Origin: Jacaranda mimosifolia
Lineage: Eukaryota > Streptophyta > Magnoliopsida > Lamiales > Bignoniaceae
Length of the DNA stretch: 64,000 nucleotides
Assembly (NCBI GenBank): GCA_018894105.1
Contig: CM032121.1
Location: 7,296,507-7,360,506 of the forward strand
Direction of reading: 5' to 3'
Positions within the stretch are counted from its first letter, which is position 1. Each line of letters opens with the position of its first letter. Positions 11,537 through 23,736 of the stretch are shown in pieces. A program made the translations under genes and the position numbers. The notes below the pieces were generated by a model, which was not told the origin of the DNA, did not search any database, and saw only the letters and a list, made by a program, of their open reading frames with translations.

Positions 11537-11928
11537 AGGATGGTGTTTGGGTGAACATATAAGCTCCTTCAAATATCTTAGAAGATGTGGAGGAGCTTAC
11601 AATATTTTAGAAATTTTTTGTTAATTTTTTTTTAAATAAGCTTATAAGATTCTAAAATAAAATGTTAGGATCTCATAAGGTCTTTTAAATAAAGTAAAGG
11701 CATCCTAACTTATTTTCAAAACTTTAACAAACTCTTTTAATTATAACCATTTAATTACGAAATTATCATTAATCTCTCATAAGCTCAAAGATCTGATTTT
11801 ATTCAAACATTTCAATGACTTATTTTTAAAAATAATTATAAGATTTAACATCTTATAAACTCCAAAAATATCTTATAAGGTGTAGAGGCTTATAAGATCG
11901 TTTAAATAAATTTAGCTAAACACCTCTA
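11537..11928. mobile_element. Degraded Tourist-like MITE
   Basis: The left side begins GGTGTTTGGGTGAACATATAA and the right side ends GCTAAACACCTC. The interior repeats CTTATAAGAT(C/G) many times in both directions. It has the same architecture as the better preserved MITE at 41244-41624 (GAGGGTGT...ACACCCTC). Ends are diverged and no exact TSD was found. Confidence 0.5.
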
Positions 11929-12033
11929 GAGCTCAACAATTTAAATTAAAAACTCTACCCAAAACTAATAGATGTAAATTTGAAAAATTAATAACAAGTT
12001 TATTGCTGGATTAAGGATTATATAAAGTATTTA

Positions 12034-12442
12034 GGGCATGTTTGGATATATAAATAGGATTGATAAAATTATAATGATATAGTTGGATTATACTGTTGAA
12101 GATAATATAATACTATATTTGGTAATTAAGATTTACAAATTTTGAATATGTATTTATTTTATCAATCATTTGTATGGATATAAGGATTAAATCATTGAGC
12201 CATGTAATATTGTCAAATTTTATGAGTTTCATGGGTATAATTATTAAATAACTAGTTACTTTTTCTAACCACGATAAAGGATTATATAATTTAGGCAAAA
12301 TCGTGGGGATTATTTATCAATTAGTGTGTGGATTATAGATCGGGCCCTTTATCCATCAAGGGCTTATTTCTCCAAAATCAAACACTTGATGGGACTTGGT
12401 AATATAATCTCTCAGGTCCAATCCATATATACAAATGTGCCC
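12034..12442. mobile_element. Tourist-like MITE, about 409 bp
   Basis: Left end GGGCATGTTTGGATATATA and right end the complement of GGGCACATTTGTATATATGG form inverted repeats. The left flank is TTA (12031-12033) and the right flank TTG, consistent with a decayed 3-bp TTA duplication of PIF/Harbinger MITEs. No coding capacity. Confidence 0.55.
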
Positions 12443-12936
12443 TTGCTGCCGAATACTTCAATAATTGATATAAGGTTACCATATTTGATATGAAAGTAAA
12501 TAAATCTTGTAACCTTACATAAATTATTTTTAAAATTACATCAACATGCGCATTTTATATATTGTTAATCATTTATACGCATTCATGCAAAAAAGAGTAG
12601 CCACAAAATTTTTTAACGTTACTCATTTAATTTATTGTGATTATTATCTTTTTTTAATAATTATTTTTATTATTACTGTAACTTGAATAGCCACCCACAA
12701 AATTATCTAATTCGCACGTAGAGTTTGCACATAAGCAATATTCTATAGCTCTGATACAGCAGAATGAGCAATGAACTGGCAATCTGCAGCTTTTTGACTT
12801 GGTAAGAAAAAGAATAATTTAGCAAGAATGAATAATAAAAATAAAAAAAGAATGATGAGTTACATTTTAATTTAACAAGGGTGAAACGATAGAGCTTTAG
12901 GCAGGTGCTGGCACTGGGGGTGCTTACCACTCCTTT

Positions 12937-13014
12937 TAATCCCACTTGCACTGCCACCCACCCTTTCTTTACCTTAACCTTCTTTTGCTCTTGCATTTGC
13001 ATCATCAGTTGCAT
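12937..13014 (-). pseudogene. SAUR-like gene, 5' fragment (copy 1)
   Basis: From an ATG at 13014 the minus strand encodes 26 codons that match the start of the other SAUR copies: a basic KKVKVKKGW stretch, then VAVQVGL. After this the SAUR homology stops; the rest of the domain (the ISYLYNPLF and PCSVEDFLH blocks) is absent. A TATAAAG sequence on the minus strand (complement of 13130-13136) lies 116 bp upstream of the ATG, the spacing seen in the intact copies. The reading frame runs on into unrelated sequence to 12703. It is read as a 3'-truncated SAUR; what removed the 3' part is not clear. A short SAUR-derived peptide is possible but unlikely. Confidence 0.7.
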
Positions 13015-13509
13015 GCTTTGGACAACTAGTTGAAGGGGTTTGTCTGAGTGGAAGTGCAGTTTACAAAGATTTTCTCTTTTTCCTTTTCTTGTGCTTTGGG
13101 GCAAGTGGAAATTGAGAGGGCCATATATACTTTATAGGCCTAAAATTTGGCAAGAAGTTGAGCGCCCGTTTGGTTTTATTTTCATTTCCAGTTTTCACTT
13201 CTATCATTTTCAAAATGTTGGAAAGTAGTTAATGAAAATGAATTGAAAATGAGTTTGTATTTGGATAGATTATTAAAAAATTACTAATTATGTTGGGTTT
13301 AGTATGTTATACCCAGAGAGAGATAGAAATAATGAAATAGACACAAGATATATAAATTATTGAAACAAAAATATAGGTTATTAGGGGATATATTTTGAAA
13401 ATAAAAATAAAAAATAATATTAGATGAAAAAATATAAAAAATGATGTGGTTCATTTTTAAAATAGTGGAAAATGTAAAAAGGAATTTTGAAAATAAAACC
13501 AAACAAGCG

Positions 13510-14182
13510 TGTTTATTTTGCCTTGAAATTTGAGTTAAAATTGACAAGGAACGGAAGAAATGAAGCGAAATGGAGCAAAGTGGTCGAAATGGGCTCGAGA
13601 ACACACCCCAGCGCGTGTTGGAAGGATGTCGCACGCTGGGACGCGAGGTAAGGTATGCCAAGGCATGTACATGGGCGAAAAGGGCACAAAAAGACGTGTC
13701 GTGAGCCTCGGCGCAAGATTTTTGCACCGTGGCGCGTAGTGAATAGTATGTTTGCGCCAGGGCGCAGGTTTTTTGCGCCCTAGCGCAAAGTTTCTGCCCT
13801 AGTGCAAGAAAGGTCCGTTGGGGCGCAAGTTTTGTGCGCCCCAGCGCGCGGCGCAGGCCCATAGGCCTTGGGCTTTGTTTTCAAGTATAAATTTAGTGCT
13901 TTTCTTCCAGGAAAGTATCATGAACATAACACAAGGGCTTCTTTACTGCTTTTGAGTAATTCTCTCAAGATGAAGTTTTGAACGAGGGTGTTAGGTGTTT
14001 TCGTGAGATTTGTAGGATTCAAGTTTGTACTTGCACTTTGATTTGAGATCAATAAAATTCCTTTTCTTTGTCGGGTGGATTAGGCACATCGCCGAACCAC
14101 GTTAAATATTGTTGTCACTTTACATCAAATTAATTTACTATTATTTCATTATTTCCGCAATATATCCTCCTGGGTTTCAACA
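13510..14182 (+). repeat. Copia A 5' LTR, 673 bp
   Basis: Begins TGTTTATTTTGCCTTG and ends CTGGGTTTCAACA. U3 contains a GC-rich cluster at about 13690-13855 of repeated GCGCC/GGCGC motifs. A TATAAAT box lies at 13886-13892 and an AATAAA signal at 14051-14056. The 3' LTR is 42 bp shorter, mainly in the GC-rich cluster. Confidence 0.93.
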
Positions 14183-14185
14183 AAT

Positions 14186-14197
14186 TGGTATCAGAGC
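14186..14197 (+). other. Copia A primer-binding site
   Basis: TGGTATCAGAGC begins 3 bp after the LTR and matches the 3' end of initiator tRNA-Met, the usual primer of plant copia elements. Confidence 0.9.
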
Positions 14198-14209
14198 AGG
14201 TTGGATCAG

Positions 14210-17200
14210 ATGTCAGGAATGAAGTACGAGATAGAGAAATTCGATGGGAAGAATGACTTTAGGCTGTGGAAGATGAAGGTTCACGCCCTCTTGTGTCAAC
14301 AAGGATTACAGAGAGCGTTAAAGGGTAGAGATTCCCTGCCGAAAATGTTGAAGGACGAGTTCATGGTGAAGGCTTACGGTACTCTGGTGTTATTATTGGC
14401 GGCTAACGTACTGAGAGAGATCGCCAAGGAAAGTACGCCAGCGTATTTATGGAAGAAGCTGGAGAGTTTATATATGACGAAGTCCCTAACAAATCGGTTG
14501 CATTTGAAACAGCAATTATACACATTGAGGATGAAGGAAGGTACATCTATTACTCAACATATTGATTTTTTCAATAAGGTTATTCTGGATCTCGCTAGTA
14601 TAGATGTCAAAATTGATGATGAGGATCAAGCTTTAATTCTTTTGTGTTCTCTGCCAAAATCTTTTGAGCATTTGGTTACTACTTTGTTGTACAGGAGAGA
14701 TACGATTTCAATGGAGGATGTGAAGGCCTCATTGAATTCCAACGACTTGAGAAAACATGTCCTGGGCAGCAACGATGGTGAAAGAGGGGAAGGATTGGTG
14801 GCTAAAGGGAGACCAAGAGAAAGGGGAAGGAGTAGAGGCCGATTGAAGTCCCGAACCAAGCCTAGAAACGATGACAAGTGTTTTAGGTGCTGTGGAAAGG
14901 GGCATTGGAAATAGAATTGTCCGGAACAAGGAAAGGCGAAGGATGCAGGTGAAACTTCTGATCAGAAACGGGATGATGTCGCAGGAATCATTCAGGATGA
15001 GTCTGATGGTGGGCTTGTTCTCAACGTTGCTGAAACCTTACTAAGCTCTGAATAGATTTTGGATAGTGGCTGCTCCTACCACATGTGCCCAAGAGAAGAT
15101 TGATTTACCACATACCAGAAATTTGATGGTGGTAAGGTGCTTATGGGAAATGACGCTTCTTGCAGGGTTGTAGGAATTGGCTCAGTTTGTATCAGGATGC
15201 ATGATGGGATAGTAAGGACCCTAACAGATGTGCGTCATGCTCCAGATCTGAAGAAAAATCTAATATCACTAGGTACTCTGGACAAGAATAGTTGTGAGTA
15301 CAGAGCTCGAGATAGAGTTCTGCGGGTTTCCAAAGGTGCACTGCTTATCATGAAGGGAGAAAAGCGGAATGGCCTTTACATATTGCAGGGAAACACGATT
15401 TCTAGTACTGCAGTGGTTTCTTCATCAGTCAATGATACTACGGGACTCTGGCATATGCGGCTTGGGCATATGAGTGAAAGAGGGATGTCAGAACTAAGCA
15501 AACGAGGTTTGCTTTGCGGAGAGAAGACTGGAGACTGGATTTCTACGAGCAATGTGTGCTGGGCAAGCAACATAGGGTGAAATTCGGTACTGTAGTTCAC
15601 AGGACCAAAGGCACCTTGGATTACATTCACTCAGATCTTTGGGGGCCTTCTCAGGTTCCTTCAAAGGGAGGTGCAAGGTACATGCTGACATTCATATATG
15701 ATTTCTCACAGAGAGTATGGGTGTACATGCTGAAGCATAAGGATAAGGTGTTTGTCAACTTCAAGCAATGGAAGACCTTAATTGAGAAGCAGACAGAAAA
15801 GGAGATCAAGCGTTTGAGGACTGACAACGGATTGGAGTTCTGCAACAAGGAATTTTAGGAATTCTACAAGAAGGAAGGAATTGTGAGGCATCGCACAGTT
15901 GTACATACACCACAGCAGAATGGAGTTGCAGAACGGATGAATAGGACTATCTTGGAAAGAGCTAGATGCATGCTCTTTAATGCCGGATTGTCCAAGGATT
16001 TTTGGGCAGAAGTAATTAGCACTGCTTGTTATTTGGTGAATAGGTCACCATCAACTGCTTTGGATTGCAAGACACCAATGGAAGTTTGGTCTGAGTCTCC
16101 TGCTGATAACTCAAATCTGAGAGTATTTGGGTGTCCAGCCTATGCTCATGTCCAAGATGGGAAGCTTGAGCCAAGGGCTATGAAGTGCATATTTCTAGGC
16201 TATGCAGATAGAGTCAAAGGTTATCGTTTGTGGTGTAGTGATGACAAGGGCTCCAAGATGATTATCAGCAGGGACATGACATTTGATGAGTCTGCGATGA
16301 TGAAAAAAGTGGAGCAGCAGAAAAGCGGTCAATAGGGCGTTAAGGAGAAGGTAGAGATTCATATTGATCCTCCACAAGTTTCAAAGGGTAAACAGAAGGT
16401 GGTAGATGAAGCTGGTGATAGCACATTACCACCTAATCAACAGCAGAAAAATGAACCACTACAAAATTATCACTTGGCTCGCAATAGGGAGAAGAGGCAG
16501 ATCAAACCACAACAACGGTATGCTTACTCAGATCTGGTAGCTTATGCTTTGAGTTCAGCTAAGGAGTTTGTAGGAGATGATCCAGTCTCATACAACGAGG
16601 CAATTTCCAGGCCAGATTCTAATAAATGAGTTGCAGCTATGAGTGAAGAGATGGAGTCTCTACACAAGAATAGCATATGAGAGCTGGTTGATGTACCCAA
16701 AGGGCAGAAGATTGTAGGTTGCAAATGGATCTACAAGAAGAAGGAAGGGATTCCCGGCGTTGAAGATGCTAGATATAAGGCGTGATTGGTTGCTAAGGAT
16801 TTTACTCAGAGAGAGGGAGTTGACTTTCATGAAGTATTCTCCCCAGTTGTAAAACATACTTCTATTTGTGTTTTACTTGCCATGGTTGCTCTATTTGATA
16901 TGGAACTGGAGCATATGGATGTGAAAACAACATTTTTGCATGGTGAGTTGGAAGAACAAATCTAAATGAGTCAACCAGAAGGATTCGTTGTTCTCGAGAA
17001 ACAAAATCAAGTATGTCTTTTGAAGAGGTCATTATATGGCCTGAAGCAGTCCCCTAGGTAGTGGTATAAAAGTTTTGATGCTTTTATTACCAAGATAGGA
17101 TATGCTAGAAGCAAATTTGATTGTTGTGTATATTACAAAATTTGTAGTGATAGTCTTCTCGTATATTTGCTGTTGTATATTGATGATATGTTGATTGCCT

Positions 17201-18150
17201 CTAGAAACATATATGAGATCAACCAATTAGAAGCTCAGTTAAGTGAAGAATTTGAGATGAAGGATTTGGGCGGTGCAAAGAAGATTTTGGGCATGGAGAT
17301 CATCCGGGATAGACACACAGGATTGTTGTACTTATCTCAACAGCATTACATTGAGAAAGTACTTGAGCGATTTGGGATGAATAAGTCCAAGCCAGTTAGT
17401 ACGCCACTTGCAGCTCATTTCAGGCTCTTATCAGATCTATTACCGAGTACTGAGGAGGAGGTGGAGCACATGTCAAATGTGCCATATGCTAGTGCAATGG
17501 ATAGCTTGATGTACGCCATGGTGTGCACTAGGCCAAACATTTCACATGCAGTCAGTGTTGTGAGTATGTATATGCACAAACTAGGAAAGACTCATTGGCA
17601 GGCTGTGAAATGGATCATGAGGTATCTGAGAGGCTTTGCAGACAAATGTTTGAGGTATAGTCAATCGAATTCTACCACAAGAATTATTGGCTATGTGGAT
17701 GCGGATTATACAGGAGATTTGGATAGCAGAAGGTCTACGACGGGCTATCTGTTTTGTGTATCAAGTTGTACGGTTAGCTAGAAGGCGACTTTGCAGTCAT
17801 CAGTTGCATTGTCCACAACAGAAGCTGAGTACATGGCTTTGGCTAAAGGCGTTAAGGAAGGCATTTGGCTAAAGGGGCTGATCGATGATATGTGTATGAC
17901 TTCTGAGATCACTAAGGTATTTTGTGACAGTCAAAGTGCTATACACTTGTCAAAGAATCAAGCATTTCATGAGAGAACAAAGCACATAGATGTGAGGTAT
18001 CACTTTGTTCGGGATATGGTGTCTCAAGGTGTCATGTTGGTTGACAAAGTTAGGACTAAGGATAATCCGGCAGACATGTTGACTAAGGTTGTTTCAGGAA
18101 TCAAATTCGAGCATTGCTTGGATTTGGTTAACGTTTGCAGACTCAAATAA
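14210..18150 (+). pseudogene. Copia A gag-pol polyprotein remnant
   Basis: Starting at ATG 14210 (MSGMKYEIEKF), the gag domain with its UBN2-type core (FRLWKMKVHALL) leads to a CX2CX4HX4C zinc knuckle that begins CFRCCGKGHWK at about 14878. The protease active site ILDSGC is near 15058. The GAG-pre-integrase block LWHMRLGHMSERG lies at 15448, the integrase core follows (HSDLWGP, RTDNGLEF, PQQNGVAERM), the RT carries LLYIDDMLIA near 17176, and RNase H ends the ORF (ALSTTEAEYMA, KHIDVRYHFVRD). At least nine in-frame stops interrupt it, including 14912, about 15053, about 15856, 16333, 16627, about 16678, about 16963, about 17058 and 17779. Most replace Trp, Arg or Gln codons. The frame is otherwise largely maintained, so decay is mainly by point mutation. 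Confidence 0.92.
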
Positions 18151-18212
18151 CATGCCCTATTGGGGGCAGGGACAAAGAAGATGAATGGGAATTTCAAGTC
18201 AAGATGGAGAAT

Positions 18213-18843
18213 TGTTGATTTTGCCTTGAAATTTGAGGTAAAATTGACAAGGAATGGAAGAAATGGAGCGAAACGGAGCAAAGTGGTCGAAATGGGCTTG
18301 AGAACACATCTCGGCACGTGTTGGAAGGATGCCGCATGCTGGGGCGCGAGGTAAGGTGCATCAAGGCATGTACATGGGCGAAAAGGGCACAAAAAGACGC
18401 GTCGTGCGCCCCAGCGAGTAGTGAACAGTAACTTTGCACCCCAGCGCAAAGTTTTTGCCCTAGTGCAAGAAAGGTGCATTGGGGCGCAAGTTTTGTGCGC
18501 CCCAGCGCACGGCGCAGGCCCACGAGCCTTGGGCTTCGTTTTCGGGTATAAATTTAGTGTTTTTCTTCCAAGAAAGTATCACGAACATAACACAATGACT
18601 TCTTTACTGCTTTTGAGTAATTCTCTCAAGACGGAGTTTAGAACCAGGGTGTTAGGTATTTTCGTGAGATTTGTGAGATTCAAGTTTGTACTTGCATTTT
18701 GATTTGAGATCAATAAAATTCCTTTTCTTTGTCGGGTGGATTAGGCACATCGTCGAACCACGTTAAATATTATTGTCACTTTAAATCAAATTACTTTACT
18801 ATTATTTCATTGTTTCCGCAATAAATCCTCCTGGGTTTCAACA
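18213..18843 (+). repeat. Copia A 3' LTR, 631 bp
   Basis: Begins TGTTGATTTTGCCTTG and ends GGGTTTCAACA. It follows a purine-rich tract, AAGATGGAGAAT, that is the likely polypurine tract. It differs from the 5' LTR by point changes and by loss of part of the GC-rich U3 repeats. Confidence 0.93.
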
Positions 18844-18849
18844 AAGCGC

Positions 18850-21800
18850 ATATGCTTTGTGAGTATAAACCACCTAATAGAAATATTTCTTCAGATGAAC
18901 TCAAAGTAGACCGTCCCTCTTTTTGGTTGTATTCTTGAAATTTAATGTCGTAAAACTGTTTGGGAGTAGTTTTATATTATATATATACATTATTAATAAA
19001 GTACCTAACTCCTTTTTGATGTGTTTTTAAGTGATGTAACCATAATTTTCTATATTTTTATCTTTTATTATATTTATACTATAACTGCCACTACAATCCA
19101 CTAAGTTTTTACTCCACTATTATTATTTTATCATAATTCTTTATTTATTTATATAAAAAATTAAATAAATATATTAAAATTATTAAAATAATCATTTTAT
19201 ATAAAAATTAAATAAATATTTTTATTATCTAAAAGATTTAGCACACACATTAAAGTGTGCAGGTACGATAGTATATATTATATTCGTTGCTAGGATTTGA
19301 CTTCGATTTCAATCAAGCACATTGCACAAATTTGAGTCTCCAGCTTGTTAATTTTGACTGAGAATCCAATGGTTCACATATCGTTAATTTCGTCCAGTTC
19401 TCCAAGAAACAATATGATGCAATGTTGATTGCGCTGATTAATATATTCTTTTATTTGCAGGTATGTATACAGTATACGCACTAGATCTGTAAATGGATAA
19501 GATATTATTTTATATATATTTATACTCTAAAATATCAAAATAAAAATATTATGTTTTCTATCATACCTTAAAATATTGAAAAGGACGAGATCTTAACCCT
19601 ATCCTACCCTATCTAATCCAAGACCCATTTGATTTAGTTTATTGAACTTATATTTTTAATGTATATACTAATTTTCTCAATATATACTAAAAATATTATT
19701 TGACATTTGATAACAAAAAACAATTTTTTTCTATATTTAATTTAATTTAATATTAAATTTAAATTTTTTAATCTTTATTTTTGATTTTTCATTCATTAAT
19801 AAAATTTTTATTAACAAAGTTTATTTATTAGCAAAATTAATTTTATTAACTATTTTTTTATAAAAAGTATTTATTCCACTATTAATTTTAATATTGTTAA
19901 TTTTATTAATGAAAAATGTTCAACTCTTGCTATTGCTATTCTAATTTTTTTTTTTTTAAAATTGTTATCCCAATATATTAACTTTATTAATTTTATTAAT
20001 TTAGTTTAATTTTTAATAAAGAAAATTATTTAGTTGTTACTATTCATTCACATATTTGTAATTTTTATATATGAAAAGTTTATCATTAATATAAATTTGA
20101 TTTTGGTATAGACAATTTTTAGGTTCATAGATTAAGTTTAAGTATAAAGTAATGGGTAATTTTTGGTACAAATATATGGGTAATTTGTGGGTATAAACCT
20201 TACCCATACTCATTACAGTATCTTTAATAAATATGGGTATGAGTATGACATTTTGGACTAAGGTAGGGTAACACCCTACTTATTTACAGGCCTAAATTAT
20301 GCACTATAAGCTCGCTGGGTTTGAAGACTTAACCTTACACTTTATGCATAAAACTTATGTCATAGGGCCAAATGATCACTTTTCATACAATAGCACTAAT
20401 CGATATATGAGGTTGTAATTGTCATTTATTGCTCTTAGTCAAGAAAAAGAATAATTGTATTTCTAATCTCATAAGCTACTTAGAGGACATTTGGATGAAT
20501 TTATAAAAATTTTAAAACATCTTATGAGATGTTTTAGGAGATTTATGAAATATTTGGCAAATTTCGTAGAAAAAAAAATCTTAGAAGCTCCCAAGTAAGA
20601 TGCTAAGGGCTTTATAGACCCTTTTTAAAAAAAGTAAGAAGTTCCTAACTTATTTGGGTATGTCTAAAATTAGGTACTCTCTAATAAGTGTTTAATGTTA
20701 AGACACATTATTTAAGAGAACTTGCCACTTGTTAAGTAGCTTATAATTACCTGCTACTTGTTGAGCAAGTTATAATTACTGCAACCTATAATACTGATTA
20801 TTTATGGTTTGATATTTTTGGTTCATTGAACCAAATATATATTATTTGTTGAGTATTAAAGCCTTTTAAAAAGGTTCAAGTAAATAAGATCTATTAGGAA
20901 AAATGATTTAAACATATGAATTTACTTTAATCCATTCTTAAATTTGGATTAAAAAAATTAATATTTCATAATTGATTTATAAATAATGGTTATTCACATT
21001 TTAACTTCATCATCATATTTTATCATCACTACTTGAGAATTTATTTTAAAATATAATTTAATGTTTTACAAATTCAAATATACTCTATGAAATACAAAAA
21101 TTGGTAAAGTATTTTTAGAGCACTCTCAATTAAATATTATGTAAACTTTATCCATCAATTTAAAATTCACTCATATATAAGGCCAATTTCATCACACAAA
21201 ATAGGCTCAGTTGAATGGGATTTGATAAATATAACATATATATTATTATATTAAATACTAAAATTGAACACTAAGTTTAATAATATTAGAAAATTTTACT
21301 ATAGAATAAGCTTTAAGATGAATAAAGTCAGTTTAACTAAAGTCGAAATTCATATATTATAGTCGAAAGTTTATGAGCCAATTCACAAGGTTTTTAAAAT
21401 TTTAATTTTTTATATTTAAGAAAGTATTTTCATATTTTAAATAAATAAGAAATATAACAATATTAATAATAATAAATTTTCATTATTTTTTTTATATTTT
21501 ACTAAATAAATAATAAATAAAAATTAAAAAATAATGATAAACAAGGAAAATAACTGGCGCAAGTTCAGGACTCTTGGTTCCAATTGTGGGAGTGATCGTG
21601 GAGCAGAAAATGGGTGAGGATTCGGAAGCATTAATAGGCGGAAAAAGATGAAAATTTGAATTAAAACGTAATATAAAAATTAAAAATATCAATTTCCATA
21701 AAATTCCTATTAAATAGGTATGTCTAAAAAATATTCAACACCATATTTAAAAATAGAATATAATCCACAACTACAAATAGAATCCGTTAAAATATATTTT

Positions 21801-22495
21801 TCTTGTTTAGATGTCACTTGACTTAAGAGTTCGAGCTACAATTGGGTCATAATATATGTTCGTCTAAATAAATTTTTTTCTTAATAATACAAATAAGGTT
21901 GTGCGATGATATAAATATATATAAAAATTAACATTTTGTTTAGATTCATCTCGGGAGAATTCTTATTCTCTAGAAATATATTGAAATATTTTTCCAAAAT
22001 TTTAATTTTCATTCAAATCAAATCATTACATAAATCATTTGACATGAGTTGAGCTCGAGCTCTCCTTTAGTTGTTCAAAAGCTCATGAGCCGGTTCATGA
22101 GCTTTTTTTTTTTTAAATATTTTTTATATATTAATAATTTACTTTGTCTAATTTTAAATATTTATTATATACTCTTAAATATTATAATATATTAATAATT
22201 TTATATTTTTATTAATAATTATAATATATTAAGATTTAAATAATTATAATAATAATTATAATTTAATATATATTGTAGTAATAATTATAATTTAAATTAT
22301 TTTATTAATTTAACATTTTATTAATTATTATTAAATAATTATATATATATTAATAATTTAATACTTAATTTGATTTAGAATTTTTTTTTAATGAGTTGAG
22401 CTTGAGCTCCAGCTCTTTCTTCTTAACTCGAGCTCGAGTTTAAGCCTACAATTTTTGCCAAGTTCGACTCGAGCTCCACTTATTTACACCCCTAA
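18850..22495. other. AT-rich intergenic DNA with decayed DNA transposons
   Basis: No gene is supported. Pieces of transposons can be seen. A segment at about 19483-20295 has ends TAGATCTGTAAATGGATA and the complement of TAGGCCTGTAAATAAGTAGG, resembling hAT-type termini. A GAGGACATTTGGATGA start at about 20478 resembles the Tourist-like family at 41244. A segment rich in GAGCTCGAGCTC ends at about 22494 with TTTACACCCCTAA, again hAT-like. Boundaries are not firm. Confidence 0.4.
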
Positions 22496-22664
22496 TGCCA
22501 ACTTAATTAGATAAACGCCAAGATTTTTCACAGGTGGTTAAAAATTATAATTGGTAGGATGGGAACCTTGCAACTGACATAGAACTCTAAATCAGGCCTT
22601 TCAAATTCAGCTTGTAATAATTTCAATGTGCAAATAAGGTATACATTAGTTTAAACAACATCAA

Positions 22665-22858
22665 GTTTTTAAAAGTACTGGAGAAATAATATGTGAAATA
22701 CATGTCTTCTTTAAAAGAATAAATTTCCTCCTGAAGATCAGAAATTCTAAACATGTCCCCTTGCGAGGATCTCTCCCGAAGATCATTCCATACATCATAC
22801 GCTTTATCGATCTATAAAATGCTACTGGTTATAGAATGAGTTAACCAAGAAAGTGCCA
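22665..22858 (-). pseudogene. Copia gag (UBN2) fragment
   Basis: The complement translates to a block typical of plant copia gag proteins: SWLTHSITSSIL, then AYDVWNDLRER, then GDMFRISDLQEEIYSF. There is an in-frame stop after SIL, and no LTR, primer site or pol sequence nearby. Its order and spacing match the gag_UBN2 core (the IWxDLKxRFSQ...ELQ pattern). It resembles the copia B gag at 40265-40462 but is not the same copy. It is read as a truncated retrotransposon remnant. Confidence 0.7.
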
Positions 22859-23140
22859 TGCACGGTGTTGCATCTCTCCCGGGCTGGTTACAAAGGATCA
22901 GTAACTCAAGGGGCTAACAGCGTGCCATCAACGAACTGTAGTTTGCAAGAATGATAAATTAAATTAATAAATTAAAAGAAATGCAGCGACAATATATATA
23001 ATTAATTCCTCGAAACTCATTACAAAAACTACTAAGGAAAGAAATGATACACTGTTTATGGACCAAATACTTGGTATAACAAATGCTTTGCATTAATGTA
23101 AAAGTATTGTGAGAAGATGAAAAAGAGAAAAAGATTAAAA

Positions 23141-23437
23141 TTAGAAATTAGAATGCCTATGCCTGTAATTTCGTTTATTTATCCGCCACTGCAGATGAAG
23201 AAATTCGTCGACGGAACACGGCAACGTTAGGGGGCCAGTATTTCGGTAGCCATATACTTCGCTAGCTTTATCGAGAAGGGTTTGAAAGAGGGGATTATAT
23301 AAGTATGAAATTGGGATTACGAATCTCTGGAATGTAGGAGGATAATCTTGATTTTGATTATCATTTGCTAATCCCACTTGCACTGTCACCCAACCTTTCT
23401 TCATTTTCATCTTCATCTTCTTCCTTCCTATTAGCAT
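23141..23437 (-). CDS. SAUR: SAUR-like auxin-responsive protein, 98 aa (copy 2, intact)
   Basis: A complete single-exon ORF from ATG 23437 to TAA 23141. It has a short basic N-terminus (residues 1-15, rich in Lys), then the SAUR core: GWVTVQVGL at 15-23, QRFVIPISYLYNPLFQ at 37-52, LLDKASEVYGY at 54-64, and LPCSVDEFLHLQW at 72-84. This is the usual SAUR length and domain order; GWVTVQVGL replaces the more common HFAVYVGE. SAUR proteins typically bind and inhibit PP2C.D phosphatases, which keeps plasma-membrane H+-ATPases active and promotes cell expansion; that role is from the family. The upstream extension of the frame has no ATG. A TATAAAT box 110 bp upstream supports this start. Four paralogues and a fragment lie on the same strand in the window. 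No intron or membrane segment is seen. Confidence 0.9.
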   Translation of the reverse strand: MLIGRKKMKMKMKKGWVTVQVGLANDNQNQDYPPTFQRFVIPISYLYNPLFQTLLDKASEVYGYRNTGPLTLPCSVDEFLHLQWRINKRNYRHRHSNF

Positions 23438-23546
23438 TTTTTCCCCTTTGTGTATGTGTGTGTTAAGGAAGTTGAAGAATTTGTGTGAACGGAGTGTGGT
23501 ATGCTGAGACAATAACTTCAACTAGTGGAATTTGGGGGTTAATTAA

Positions 23547-23553
23547 TTTATAG
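23547..23553 (-). promoter_or_regulatory. TATA box of SAUR copy 2
   Basis: TATAAAT on the minus strand, 110 bp before the ATG. The same distance (107-116 bp) is found at copies 1 and 5. Confidence 0.65.
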
Positions 23554-23736
23554 GGCAAAGAATTTATGAGTTAGTAGTAAAATTCTTGTAGCCCATATGC
23601 ATGGATGTATACATGGGGAATCGTTTAATGATGCGCCCGATGTTTATGTGATCCTCTTATCTATTTCGTCACTTCTTGTTTATGTGTACCTATTTTGTTT
23701 TTAATAGCTTAATTTATATTGATGAATATTAATTTA

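Larger units (their letters stand above)
13510..18843 (+). mobile_element. Ty1/copia LTR retrotransposon A, full length but mutated
   Basis: A 5.3-kb element with two LTRs, a tRNA-Met-type primer site and all copia domains in the order gag, protease, integrase, RT, RNase H. The 5-bp TSD AAGCG is intact (13505-13509 and 18844-18848). LTRs start TGTT and end AACA. Motifs and order suggest the Tork/Tnt1-like group, which is an inference from general similarity. It sits in the end of a MITE. A second member of the family lies in opposite orientation at 63249 to the window end. Confidence 0.95.
13162..18849. mobile_element. MITE interrupted near its right end by copia A
   Basis: The left end reads GCGCCCGTTTGGTTTTATTT. 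Just before copia A the sequence is AAAATAAAACCAAACAAGCG, and one more C follows at 18849, so the right end is the complement of GCGCTTGTTTGG. Without copia A and one TSD copy the element is about 349 bp. No ORF. The same TTTGG-TTTTATTTTCATT type of end occurs near 30667 and 45920, so this is a small local family. Confidence 0.6.

Noticed and set aside
13299..13862. Minus-strand ORF of 187 codons
   Set aside because: It runs antisense through the copia A LTR and the MITE; the translation comes from the GCGCC-type repeats, and the matching ORFs at 18.2-18.5 kb are the same LTR.
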